This document shows positions 53,526 through 61,334 of a stretch of DNA of 64,000 nucleotides, piece by piece (the first letter of the stretch is position 1; each line of letters starts with the position of its first letter). Made by a program: the position numbers and the translations under genes. Under the pieces are notes generated by a model. The model was not told the DNA's origin and did no database searches. It was given only the letters and a program-made list of their open reading frames with translations. The stretch comes from Microbacterium sp. CGR2 (lineage in GTDB: Bacteria; Actinomycetota; Actinomycetes; Actinomycetales; Microbacteriaceae), in assembly GCF_003626735.1 (NCBI RefSeq), contig NZ_RBHX01000001.1:1116001-1180000 (forward strand), in the 5' to 3' direction.

Positions 53526-53981
53526 CCATGACTGTCACCACCACCACTCAACAACTTCCGCGGCACCGCTCGGCAGGCGCTCGAGTTCTACCAGTCCGTC
53601 TTCGGGGGAGAGGTCACCGTCGCCACGTACGGCGACTTCGGCATGCCCGCCGGGGTCCCGGGCGTTGACAAGGTCGTCTTCGGGCAGATCGAGAGCGCCG
53701 ACGGCATCCGTCTGATGGCCTACGACATCCCCGGCCACGACGAGTCGGATGCTGCGGCGACCGCCGGTTCGACCCGGCGGGAGAACGGCACCACCGTCAC
53801 GGACCGCACGTTCTTCCAGTCGCTGAGCGCCCCGTCGCTCGACGAGCTCGCCCGCTACTGGGACGGCTTGTCCGAGGGCGCCGACGTCATCGAGCCGCTC
53901 GCCGCCTCCGCGTGGTCGGCCGGTTTCGGCATGCTGACCGACCGCTTCGGCGTGACCTGGGTGCTCGACGTCCGGGCCTGA
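53526..53981 (+). pseudogene. Frameshifted VOC (PhnB-like) protein gene
   Basis: The ATG at 53526 gives MTVTTTTQ and then leaves the family frame. The correct frame (NFRGTARQALEFYQSVFGGE, then VTVATYGDFGMPAG) begins around 53549 and runs to 53981. The joined protein (about 150 residues) would be a complete PhnB/glyoxalase-type VOC protein, whose usual start is MTVTTTTHLNFRG. A one-base gain or two-base loss near 53545-53552 breaks it. Either a recent mutation, a sequencing error, or translation from an internal start such as 53643 (112 residues). Confidence 0.82.
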
Positions 53982-53982
53982 C

Positions 53983-54081
53983 AGCCAGGTCGGGCACACC
54001 TGTCGGGCCAGAAGACAGGTGTCGGGCGGCAACGCGGGATGCCGCCCGACATCTGTGCTTTCTCCCGACAGGTGTACCCGG
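53983..54081. repeat. Intergenic palindromic repeat, family 1, copy C
   Basis: It contains a perfect 12-base stem (TGTCGGGCGGCA at 54020-54031 with TGCCGCCCGACA at 54040-54051) plus further CACCTGTCGGG, CCCGACATCTGTG and CCCGACAGGTGT half-sites. It sits between two convergent genes and can act as a terminator. Confidence 0.9.
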
Positions 54082-54099
54082 CCACCGGAAAGCGGAACG

Positions 54100-54828
54100 T
54101 CAGACGGGCGGCCAGAGCGGATGCCGCGCCACGGCCACCCGCGCGGTGAGGTCGGTGAGTACCCGGGAGTCGGCCGTATCGAGACCCAGCGCCTCGGCGA
54201 GACCGAGCGCCAGGAACGCGTGCCCGGCGGCGTTCGGGTGGAACGCGTCGTCGAACAATCCCCACGCGACCCCCTCGTTGCCGGGCCCCGTGCCCGCCGA
54301 GAACTCCGCGAAGCGGGTGTGCTGATCGACCAGGATGACGGCATCCCGGTCGGCGACGCGACGGATCGCCTGCGCGAACTCCCCGACCCGCGCGCGGTCG
54401 GGTGCATGCCGCAGATCGACCGTGGGCGGCGTCTGAAGCACCGGGACGGCACCGAGCCGTCGCACCCGGCGGACCAACTCCGTGACCGACTCCGCGAACG
54501 CATCGACCTCGATCACCGGATCCAGCCACTCGGTCGTGCAGTCGTTCGTCCCGATCATCACCGTGACGACGTCGGGTCGCCAGGCGGCGACGCGCCGCTC
54601 GAAGTCGCCCAGGACGAGGTCGGCACGCCATCCGGTGATCGCCGTGTTGATGACCACGTCCTGCACCCGCCCCAGGTCGCCGCGGGTCAGCTCGTGCAGA
54701 TGATCGACGTAGTTCCGGGCGCCTCGGGTGTGGATCAGGCCGTGGGTGATCGAGTCACCGGTGAACACCCACGTGAGCGGCGCTCCGGAGGCAAGGAGCC
54801 CCCGGAGCGCCGCACGGTCGTCTGTCAT
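54100..54828 (-). CDS. SGNH/GDSL hydrolase (esterase)
   Basis: 242 residues. Block I is GDS with Ser26 (FTGDSITHG), block III GTND (93-96, MIGTNDCTTEW) and block V D-A-F-H (Asp194, His197, FDDAFHPNAAGH): the complete SGNH set. No signal peptide. It could deacetylate sugars or cleave lysophospholipids; next to sugar-use genes, a carbohydrate esterase is the best guess. It overlaps the secreted protein gene by four bases, last gene of the sugar locus. Confidence 0.9.
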   Translation of the reverse strand: MTDDRAALRGLLASGAPLTWVFTGDSITHGLIHTRGARNYVDHLHELTRGDLGRVQDVVINTAITGWRADLVLGDFERRVAAWRPDVVTVMIGTNDCTTEWLDPVIEVDAFAESVTELVRRVRRLGAVPVLQTPPTVDLRHAPDRARVGEFAQAIRRVADRDAVILVDQHTRFAEFSAGTGPGNEGVAWGLFDDAFHPNAAGHAFLALGLAEALGLDTADSRVLTDLTARVAVARHPLWPPV

Positions 54829-55997
54829 CGGCTCACGTCCAGCTGCACGTCGATGAAACGCGGTCGGTAGATGGACGCGTCGTCGTAGACGTCACCGACG
54901 TTGTCGAAGGTGTTGACGTTGTACGTGACGAGGATGCGGTTGCCCTGACGCAGATTCGGATGCTCATGAGCGTTGTAGGTGAACACGTCCGGGTCGCCGT
55001 AGCTGCCGAAGGTCCCGGTCTCCGGTGTCCGATACAGTTCGACCGGCTCGCTGAACGGTCCCGTCGGCGAGCAGGAGGTGCGGGCGACGATACGGGTGCT
55101 GAAGATCTCGGATGTGTCCTGCGTGACGAGCAGATAGCCGTCGCGGAACTTCGCCACACTGAACTCGTTCGCGACGTACGGCGCGACCGGCACGGCATCC
55201 GCTTCTTCCGTCGACCAGCCCGAGCCGTCCCAGTACGTCCAGGTGCCCGCGATGCCCTGCTTCCCCTCGGTGCGCGCGACGTAGCCGGAACGGACACCGC
55301 CGGGGTCTGCGACACCGTAGATGTAGGTCGTGCGGCCCTCTTCGAGAGTCCACGAGCCCCAGTTGATCCCGGTCGCCGAGGGAAGGTCGGTGATGGCTTC
55401 GAGCTGCAGGCTGTCACCGTCGAGAGTGGCGAGACGATTGGCCGTCCACCGGAAGTCGAAGCTGCCGGTGCCCGTCCGTTCGAACTGCAGCAGCGGCACC
55501 TGCACCGTCCCCTTGGCGCCGGGCGTCGGGTCGCCGATCCAGTACCAGCTACCGTCGGCCTCGGGCGGGATGATCCCCGCCGGGGCGTCCGGCGTTCCGC
55601 CGGTGATCGTCTGCAATCCGCCCCGCCGGTCCTGTACGACCACCGAGTTGTTCACGAACGGCGAATCGGTCGGGCGGGAACCGTCGGGGTTCACCGTGCC
55701 GAGGAACGTGTCGGAGAAGAACCAGCCCGTCTTTCCCTTCCCCAGCGGCAGTGAGTAGGTGCTGTCGCCTCCGGTCCACTCGCCGCCGGTGTTGCCGTAG
55801 GTCGTGAACTGCTCGGTGAGCGGCTGGTTGATGCTCGCCGTCGCCGTGAGTGTCCGGTCGGTCAGCGAGCACTGACCACTCGAACCGTTTCGGTCGCCGG
55901 CGCTCGTCGGCACTGCTGCGCTCGCCGGGGCGGCTAACAGCGCGCCGGCGCAGAGGGATGCTGCGGCAAGGGCTGCCGCGATCGTGCGTCTTCTCAT
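54825..55997 (-). CDS. Secreted DUF5005/DUF4185-like beta-propeller protein
   Basis: 390 residues. A signal peptide (RRRTIAAALAAASLCAGALL, cleavage near PASAAV) precedes a five- or six-bladed propeller-like fold. GGEWTGGDSTYSLPLGKGKT, GWFFSDTFLG and FVNNSVVVQD are typical of DUF5005/DUF4185 proteins, which sit with polysaccharide-degrading genes. The ATG at 55997 is chosen because it begins the signal; upstream codons translate a family 2 repeat. It may bind or act on a glycan outside the cell. Confidence 0.8.
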   Translation of the reverse strand: MRRRTIAAALAAASLCAGALLAAPASAAVPTSAGDRNGSSGQCSLTDRTLTATASINQPLTEQFTTYGNTGGEWTGGDSTYSLPLGKGKTGWFFSDTFLGTVNPDGSRPTDSPFVNNSVVVQDRRGGLQTITGGTPDAPAGIIPPEADGSWYWIGDPTPGAKGTVQVPLLQFERTGTGSFDFRWTANRLATLDGDSLQLEAITDLPSATGINWGSWTLEEGRTTYIYGVADPGGVRSGYVARTEGKQGIAGTWTYWDGSGWSTEEADAVPVAPYVANEFSVAKFRDGYLLVTQDTSEIFSTRIVARTSCSPTGPFSEPVELYRTPETGTFGSYGDPDVFTYNAHEHPNLRQGNRILVTYNVNTFDNVGDVYDDASIYRPRFIDVQLDVSR

Positions 55998-56038
55998 GTC
56001 GATCACTCCTTCGTGTTCGTGGGTGCTGCGGGGTATGG

Positions 56039-56071
56039 GCGTTTCGTCTCGCTTCGCTCGCTCAACGACCG
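56039..56071. repeat. Family 2 repeat between GH and DUF5005-like genes
   Basis: One complete copy (CGTTTCGTCTCGC to GCTCAACGACCG). The glycoside hydrolase stop (TGA at 56064-56062) lies within it, and its last codons (Pro-Gly-Arg) overlap the repeat end. Confidence 0.88.
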
Positions 56072-58179
56072 GGACTCGGGGTGACACCTCCCGAGGCGTC
56101 GACGTCGTACATCCGCTCCCCCACGCGCAGACCGCGCAGGCGGGCGTCCGGGTCGAGCGCTGCCACGCACCCGGCCGCGCGGATCGTTCCGTCGGCGTCG
56201 ACGGAGACGCCGAACAGGGCGTCGATCACGAGCTCGACCCACGCTCCGGATGAGGAGCAGGACCAGTCGATGATGTACGGCAGTTGCGGAGGGGCCTTGC
56301 GTGCGCCGCCGTTGATGCCCGGCACGGCCTCCTCGACGAAGTGGGCCTGTCCCATCGGTCCTTGGTTCGCCGTGCGCGAGAGCCCTGCGATCCAGTCGGT
56401 GAGCACCTCAGGGGCGCCGAGAGCGGCGAGAGCTCGACCCGCGTCAGCGGGCCATGCCGGATACGCGCCGTTCCACTGATGGTCGGGTCGAGGGCTGTAG
56501 CTGGCGTCCGGGTCCCACGGCGAGAGCGCGCGCATCCAGTTCTCCGTCTGCAGCTCGCGCTGGAAGAAGTCGACCATCTCGGTGCGGACGCGAGGTGCGA
56601 GATCATCGGCCACGGTGGTGCCCACGACACTGAAGTCGTAGCAGTGCCGCACCGGAAGCCGCGTGCCGTCGGGTTGGCCGGCAGAGAAGATGCCGTCGCC
56701 GAGGTAGCGGTCGATCACGGCGGGCAGCAGTGCTTCGGCATCCGCCCGCAGTGCTGCCGATGACTCGGCGTCGCCCTGCAGTTCGGAGAGCGCGGCGGCC
56801 GTCCGCATGCTCCAGACGTTCGCCGCGTTGAGGCTCGCGACCTCGTGCGTGTACGAGCTCACGCACTCGAGCAGGTTGTCGATCTCGCCGTAGTCGGCGA
56901 GCGGAGAGTCGTGACGAAGGGCTTTCCAGGCGGTTGCCCACTGTCGCACCGACTCGGCCACGGTGTGGTCGCCGACGACCTCGTCGAGGAAGGCCGCATC
57001 GCCCGTGAAGCGCACGTAGTCATGCACGAGTCGGGTCATGGCGTAGTCGTTGACCGAGTACCAGCGCCCCACCGGACCGCCGGTCAGTGACGACGTCCCG
57101 AAGTGGGAATGGATGTCGAGCGAGATCCAGTGCCGCACCTGATTGCGCATCTCCACGGGGTCGAGCAGGGCGTGACTGACCGAGCTGAGGCTGTAGTCCC
57201 AGATGAAGGTCGTCGTGCCCCAGTAGTTGGGCATGAGGGTGTCGTACGACCGGCCGAGCACGTTCCCGGCGAAGTCGCGGCGGAACCAGATGACGCCGAG
57301 CACCGCCCACCAGTACAGGCGCCGAAGCGGAACCGAGGCCGTCTCCAGCACAGGCAGCGAACCGGAGAACTCCCCGTCTTCGGCGGTGAAGGCCGCGCGC
57401 AGCTGACGGTTCCAGAACTCCTCTGCCGCCTCGAGCGCGGCAGGAATGTCGGCGGCGACGGCAGCATAGGCTTCGGCGGCATCCGCTTCTGAGCGACCGA
57501 CCGCCTGCACGTAGCCGGTGCGTGCGGTGCCGCCCGCGGGCACCGCGAGAGTCATGATCAGCTCGCCACCCCGGCCGTTTCCGCCGATACCGGTGTCGAA
57601 CGCCTCGGGCAGCTCGGCGACGCCGCTCAGCGATGCCGCACCGCCGAGGAGACCCTGGATGCTCCACGCCCCGGCGTCCGTCGACGAGAAGACGATCCGC
57701 TCGCCGTCGACCGATGCGGCGTCACGCTCCGACGGCGACTCGGCGTCGAGCCACGCCTCGGGAGACCGGGTGGCCCGCGCGGCGGACGACAGGCCGAGGC
57801 GCACCTCGCGGTCGGATGCTCCGGAGTTCGACACCGCGATGTCGATGGCGACGGCAGTCTGTCCTGGTACGCACACCGTCGTCGTGACGATCTCGAGTTC
57901 GCCGACGGACGCTCGCCGCACCACCCGGTCGGGACGCCACTCGTGGGTCACCGGCACTCCGTACGAGGCGAACAGCCGTCCGTCGACGAAGAGGACGGCG
58001 GTCTGGGTCAGCCCTTGCGAGATCGGCGGGAACTGCACCGCGCTCAGGGCGGTCAGGTCGTGGTCGACCCGCACCGTCCCGAGCATGTTCGTCAGCCCGG
58101 TCGGCGCCATCATGTCGTCGTAGTGGTGCGTGACCGCATCGGCGGCGAGGTCCTCGACGGTGGGGATGAGCGGATGCAT
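56062..58179 (-). CDS. Glycoside hydrolase (MGH1-like six-hairpin catalytic domain)
   Basis: About 705 residues. An N-terminal beta domain (to about 280) is followed by an (alpha/alpha)6-type domain with GRSYDTLMPNYWGTTTFIWD and the distal DHQWNGAYPAWPADAGRALA, aromatic and acidic residues as in mannosyl-oligosaccharide glucosidase-like (GH63-related) and MGH1-like enzymes. There is no signal peptide, so it acts on imported oligosaccharides. The ATG at 58179 has GAAAGG upstream; earlier in-frame codons encode an Arg/Ser-rich shadow. It is in the ABC importer operon. The sugar is not known. Confidence 0.8.
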   Translation of the reverse strand: MHPLIPTVEDLAADAVTHHYDDMMAPTGLTNMLGTVRVDHDLTALSAVQFPPISQGLTQTAVLFVDGRLFASYGVPVTHEWRPDRVVRRASVGELEIVTTTVCVPGQTAVAIDIAVSNSGASDREVRLGLSSAARATRSPEAWLDAESPSERDAASVDGERIVFSSTDAGAWSIQGLLGGAASLSGVAELPEAFDTGIGGNGRGGELIMTLAVPAGGTARTGYVQAVGRSEADAAEAYAAVAADIPAALEAAEEFWNRQLRAAFTAEDGEFSGSLPVLETASVPLRRLYWWAVLGVIWFRRDFAGNVLGRSYDTLMPNYWGTTTFIWDYSLSSVSHALLDPVEMRNQVRHWISLDIHSHFGTSSLTGGPVGRWYSVNDYAMTRLVHDYVRFTGDAAFLDEVVGDHTVAESVRQWATAWKALRHDSPLADYGEIDNLLECVSSYTHEVASLNAANVWSMRTAAALSELQGDAESSAALRADAEALLPAVIDRYLGDGIFSAGQPDGTRLPVRHCYDFSVVGTTVADDLAPRVRTEMVDFFQRELQTENWMRALSPWDPDASYSPRPDHQWNGAYPAWPADAGRALAALGAPEVLTDWIAGLSRTANQGPMGQAHFVEEAVPGINGGARKAPPQLPYIIDWSCSSSGAWVELVIDALFGVSVDADGTIRAAGCVAALDPDARLRGLRVGERMYDVDASGGVTPSPGR

Positions 58180-58210
58180 GATGCCTTTCAGCAGGAGCGG
58201 TGGGTGGACG

Positions 58211-59023
58211 TCAGTACTGGCCGAGCGCGAGGCCCTTGGCGAAGAACCTCTGCGTGCAGAGGAAGAGCACGACTGTCGGCAGCGAGACGAGCACCGCCGC
58301 AGCGAGCACGACCGACATCTGCGCACCGCCGTAGGTGCTCTGCATGCCGGACAGGGTCGTGATGATCGGACGGATGTCATCGGACTGGCTGAGCGTGAGT
58401 CCGAGGAGGAGATCGTTCCAGACGAAGGTCGCCTGCAGGATGAAGATCGCGACCAGCGCGCTCGATGCCATCGGCAGATACAGGCGCAGGAAGATGCGCC
58501 AGGTGGTGGCGCCGTCGAGCACGGCCGCTTCGAACACGTTGTGCGCGACCCCGGTGAAGAAGTTCCGCATCACGAAGGCCGAGAACGGGATGGAGATCAC
58601 GGTGTAGATGATCACCATCCCCACGCGGGTGTCGAAGAGGCCGATTCGGGAGTAGGCGTCGAACAGCGGCAGCAGCACCATCTGCAGGGGGAAGACGGTG
58701 CCGCCGAAGATCACGACGAACCAGAGGAAGCCGCGCTTCAGCCGCAGGGCCACGATCGCGAACCCGGCCGCGGCGCCGACGAGCACGGCGATCGTCGGCG
58801 AGACGATCGAGTACACCAGCGTGCTCAGGATGCTGTTGCCGAGCCCCGAGAGCGTGAACGCGTCGGCGAAGTTCTCGAACAGGTGGAAGTCGGTGGGGAT
58901 CCACGACTCCTTCGACGTGAACGTGAGCGGATCCTTCATCGCGTTCACGACCAGGAGGTACGCCGGCAGCAGCCAGATGAATCCGAGGATGACGAGGACG
59001 GCGGTTCTGATGATCTTGGACAT
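58211..59023 (-). CDS. Sugar ABC transporter permease (MalG-like)
   Basis: 270 residues with six membrane helices. The EAA motif EAAVLDGATTWRIFLRLYLP (E-A-A-x-x-D-G-A-x8-P-x-x-x-P) is that of CUT1 sugar permeases. It pairs with the permease upstream (59026), whose stop overlaps a GTG of this gene (GTGACCATG). I take the ATG at 59023 as start. No ATPase gene lies in this operon, so a shared MsiK-type ATPase is expected, as in other Actinobacteria. Confidence 0.93.
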   Translation of the reverse strand: MSKIIRTAVLVILGFIWLLPAYLLVVNAMKDPLTFTSKESWIPTDFHLFENFADAFTLSGLGNSILSTLVYSIVSPTIAVLVGAAAGFAIVALRLKRGFLWFVVIFGGTVFPLQMVLLPLFDAYSRIGLFDTRVGMVIIYTVISIPFSAFVMRNFFTGVAHNVFEAAVLDGATTWRIFLRLYLPMASSALVAIFILQATFVWNDLLLGLTLSQSDDIRPIITTLSGMQSTYGGAQMSVVLAAAVLVSLPTVVLFLCTQRFFAKGLALGQY

Positions 59024-59025
59024 GG

Positions 59026-59901
59026 TCACATCTCGTTCTTCGGGGAGAGCTGCTGACGCAGGTAGAGCACCGAGGCGATCAGGGTGATGACGGTGAGGAA
59101 CACCGCGATCGCGGAGCCGAGCCCGTAGTCGCTGTTGACGAAGGTCTCCTTGTACATGGTCAGCGCGAGGGTCTCCGAGACGGTGCCGGGGCCGCCTTTG
59201 GTCATGCCCCAGACGATGTCGAAGGTCTTCAGGCTGGCGACGATCGAGAGCCCGACGACGACAGCCGTGAGCGGCCGGAGCATGGGCCAGAGGATGCTGG
59301 TGAACAGACGGACGCCACCGGCGCCGTCGATCCGCGCAGCCTCGAGGGGCTCCTTCGGGATCGCCTGCAGGCCGATGGTGAACAGCAGCGCGTTCACGCC
59401 GACCCCCTGCCACGACGAGGCGATGATCATGACGACCGTGTTGAGCGGAGCATCCAGCAGCCACCGCGGCGGATCGGTGATGCCGAACGCGCCGAGGGCC
59501 TGATCCAGTGCACCCCCGGACGAGAGGATGAACGACCAGACGACGCCGACGCCGATGCCGGAGAGGGCGTAGGGGATGAGGAAGGGGAGGCGCAACCAGA
59601 TGCCGCCGCGGAGGTTCCAGGTGAGCAGCGCGATCGTGAGACCGATCCCGACGGGGATGATCAGGGTGCCGATCACCCAGAGCACGGTGTTCATCGCCGA
59701 CCCGACGAAGTCTCCATCGGTCAACATCTCGACGTAGTTGTCGAAGCCGATCCACTCGGGGCTGCCGAGCCCGTTGTAGTCCGTGAAGCTGAGGAAGATC
59801 GTCCACAGCAGGGGCAGGTAGAGCAGGACTGCGACCAGGAGCACGCCCGGGGCGATGAAGCCCCGGGCGGACCACTGGTACGGCGTCTTCTGGTGCGCCA
59901 T
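59026..59901 (-). CDS. Sugar ABC transporter permease (MalF-like)
   Basis: 291 residues with six to seven membrane helices. The EAA loop is PLEAARIDGAGGVRLFTSIL. PLLWTIFLSFTDYNGL near residue 30 is the CUT1 family first-loop pattern. It is eight bases from the substrate-binding protein gene and coupled to the MalG-like gene. Together they form the pore of the importer whose receptor is at 59910. Confidence 0.93.
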   Translation of the reverse strand: MAHQKTPYQWSARGFIAPGVLLVAVLLYLPLLWTIFLSFTDYNGLGSPEWIGFDNYVEMLTDGDFVGSAMNTVLWVIGTLIIPVGIGLTIALLTWNLRGGIWLRLPFLIPYALSGIGVGVVWSFILSSGGALDQALGAFGITDPPRWLLDAPLNTVVMIIASSWQGVGVNALLFTIGLQAIPKEPLEAARIDGAGGVRLFTSILWPMLRPLTAVVVGLSIVASLKTFDIVWGMTKGGPGTVSETLALTMYKETFVNSDYGLGSAIAVFLTVITLIASVLYLRQQLSPKNEM

Positions 59902-59909
59902 CCGCTCGA

Positions 59910-61181
59910 CTACTCCTGCTCTGCCCAGTACTTGTCAGCCGTCGCCTGGATCTTCTCCAGGTAGGGCATCGGGTCGCCGGGGTTGGCGTTGAACGCGCCG
60001 AACTGCTCGATGGCCGTGGTCACGATCTCGGTGGGCATCGCCTCGAAGAACCGGTCGTAGAGCTCGTGGTCGTCACCGGCGATCTCGGTGCCGAGTTCGG
60101 CGAGTGCCGGGTCGGACACCTCCGTCTTCGGGTTGAAGGCGACGTCGCCGTGCGCCTCGTTCCAGGCGGTCTGCGCGTCGGGCGACATCCACCATTCGGA
60201 GTACGCGAGGCCGAGGTCGCGCTGCTTCGAGTTCTCGGCGGTGCAGATCGGCCCGGATTCCACTGCCACCGGTGTGGCGTCGAGGTCGCCGTTCACGGCC
60301 GGGATCGCGAACATGCCGTAGTCGTCGGCGGTCATGCCCGCGCCTTCGAGGTTGCCCGCGAAGAACGTTCCGAAGTTGATCATCGCGTAGTCGCCTTGCT
60401 TGAGGCCGACCGCGGGATCGGTGGTGCTGCCGGCGTCGCTGAACCAGCCCTTCTCCTGCTCTTCGAGCCAGAGGTTCATGACGTCGACGATCTCGGGGTC
60501 GGTGTACTTCACCTCGCCGGTGGTGAGTCCGGCGTACAGCTCGGGGTCGGTCGATGCGACCAGGTGCTGGAACCACTGGAACGTGAACAGCACGCTGGTC
60601 TGGTAGTACGGGGTGACTCCGGCGTCCTTCAGCGTCTCGGCTGCGGCGTCGAGGTCGTCCCAGGTCGTCGGCACTTCGATGCCGTTGTCGGCGAAGGCGG
60701 CCTTGTTGTAGAACATGATCCAGTAGGCGATGTTCATCGGCACGCAGTACTGCTTGTCGTCGAAGGTGTAGCTGTCGCGGAGGTCTTCGCTCACCCAGCC
60801 CTCGTCGACGGCCTTCGTCCAGATGTCGGTCGTCTCGGCGACCAGGCCCTCGTCGACGAGCTCCTTGAGCGAATCGCCGGTGTGCCAGGTGAAGAGACCG
60901 GGGGATTTCGCCGTGCGGAAGGACTGTTTGATGAAGGCGTCGTACTGGTTGGCGTCGGAGTATCCGGTCGTCTTGAGCGTGATGTCGGCGGCTTCGCCGC
61001 TCACCTCGTTGAGAGACTCGAAGTCTGGTTTCCAGGCCGCCTTGTCGGTGTAGAAGTCGAGGGTCCCGGAGACCTCTCCGCCGTCCGAGCCGGAGCCGGA
61101 GTCGCCGGAGCAGCCGGACAGGACCATACCGCCGAGGATGAGACCGGCCGCGGCGGCGGCGATCGTGCGTCGCGAAATCAT
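59910..61181 (-). CDS. Sugar-binding extracellular lipoprotein (CUT1)
   Basis: 423 residues. Signal and lipobox MVLSGC (Cys at about 24) are followed by a Ser/Gly-rich spacer. The mature protein is a type 1 extracellular solute-binding protein (GTLDFYTDKAAWKPDFESLN at the N-terminus, GDYAMINFGTFFAG and PVAVESGPICTAENS later, aromatic-rich pocket). It is the first gene of the importer operon, downstream of a LacI-type operator at 61202. The sugar is not resolvable from sequence alone. Confidence 0.93.
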   Translation of the reverse strand: MISRRTIAAAAAGLILGGMVLSGCSGDSGSGSDGGEVSGTLDFYTDKAAWKPDFESLNEVSGEAADITLKTTGYSDANQYDAFIKQSFRTAKSPGLFTWHTGDSLKELVDEGLVAETTDIWTKAVDEGWVSEDLRDSYTFDDKQYCVPMNIAYWIMFYNKAAFADNGIEVPTTWDDLDAAAETLKDAGVTPYYQTSVLFTFQWFQHLVASTDPELYAGLTTGEVKYTDPEIVDVMNLWLEEQEKGWFSDAGSTTDPAVGLKQGDYAMINFGTFFAGNLEGAGMTADDYGMFAIPAVNGDLDATPVAVESGPICTAENSKQRDLGLAYSEWWMSPDAQTAWNEAHGDVAFNPKTEVSDPALAELGTEIAGDDHELYDRFFEAMPTEIVTTAIEQFGAFNANPGDPMPYLEKIQATADKYWAEQE

Positions 61182-61201
61182 TCTGAACTCCCTTGTTCGT
61201 T

Positions 61202-61215
61202 TGGTATCGTTACCA
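61202..61215. promoter_or_regulatory. LacI-type operator
   Basis: TGGTATCGTTACCA is a near-perfect 14-base palindrome of the TGGTAACGATACCA class read by LacI-family sugar repressors. It lies 21 bases upstream of the binding-protein start. No LacI gene is in the window, so the repressor must lie to the right or elsewhere. Confidence 0.82.
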
Positions 61216-61334
61216 GAAATCTGGGTTCACGCTACCAAGGTGATGAGTGCGGTGCAAGAGATTCCTGCCTCGGGCAGCTCTTGCGGGGGTGGAGCGGGCG
61301 TACCGATGCTGCGTCGTGCCGTTCTGCGCTGTGT

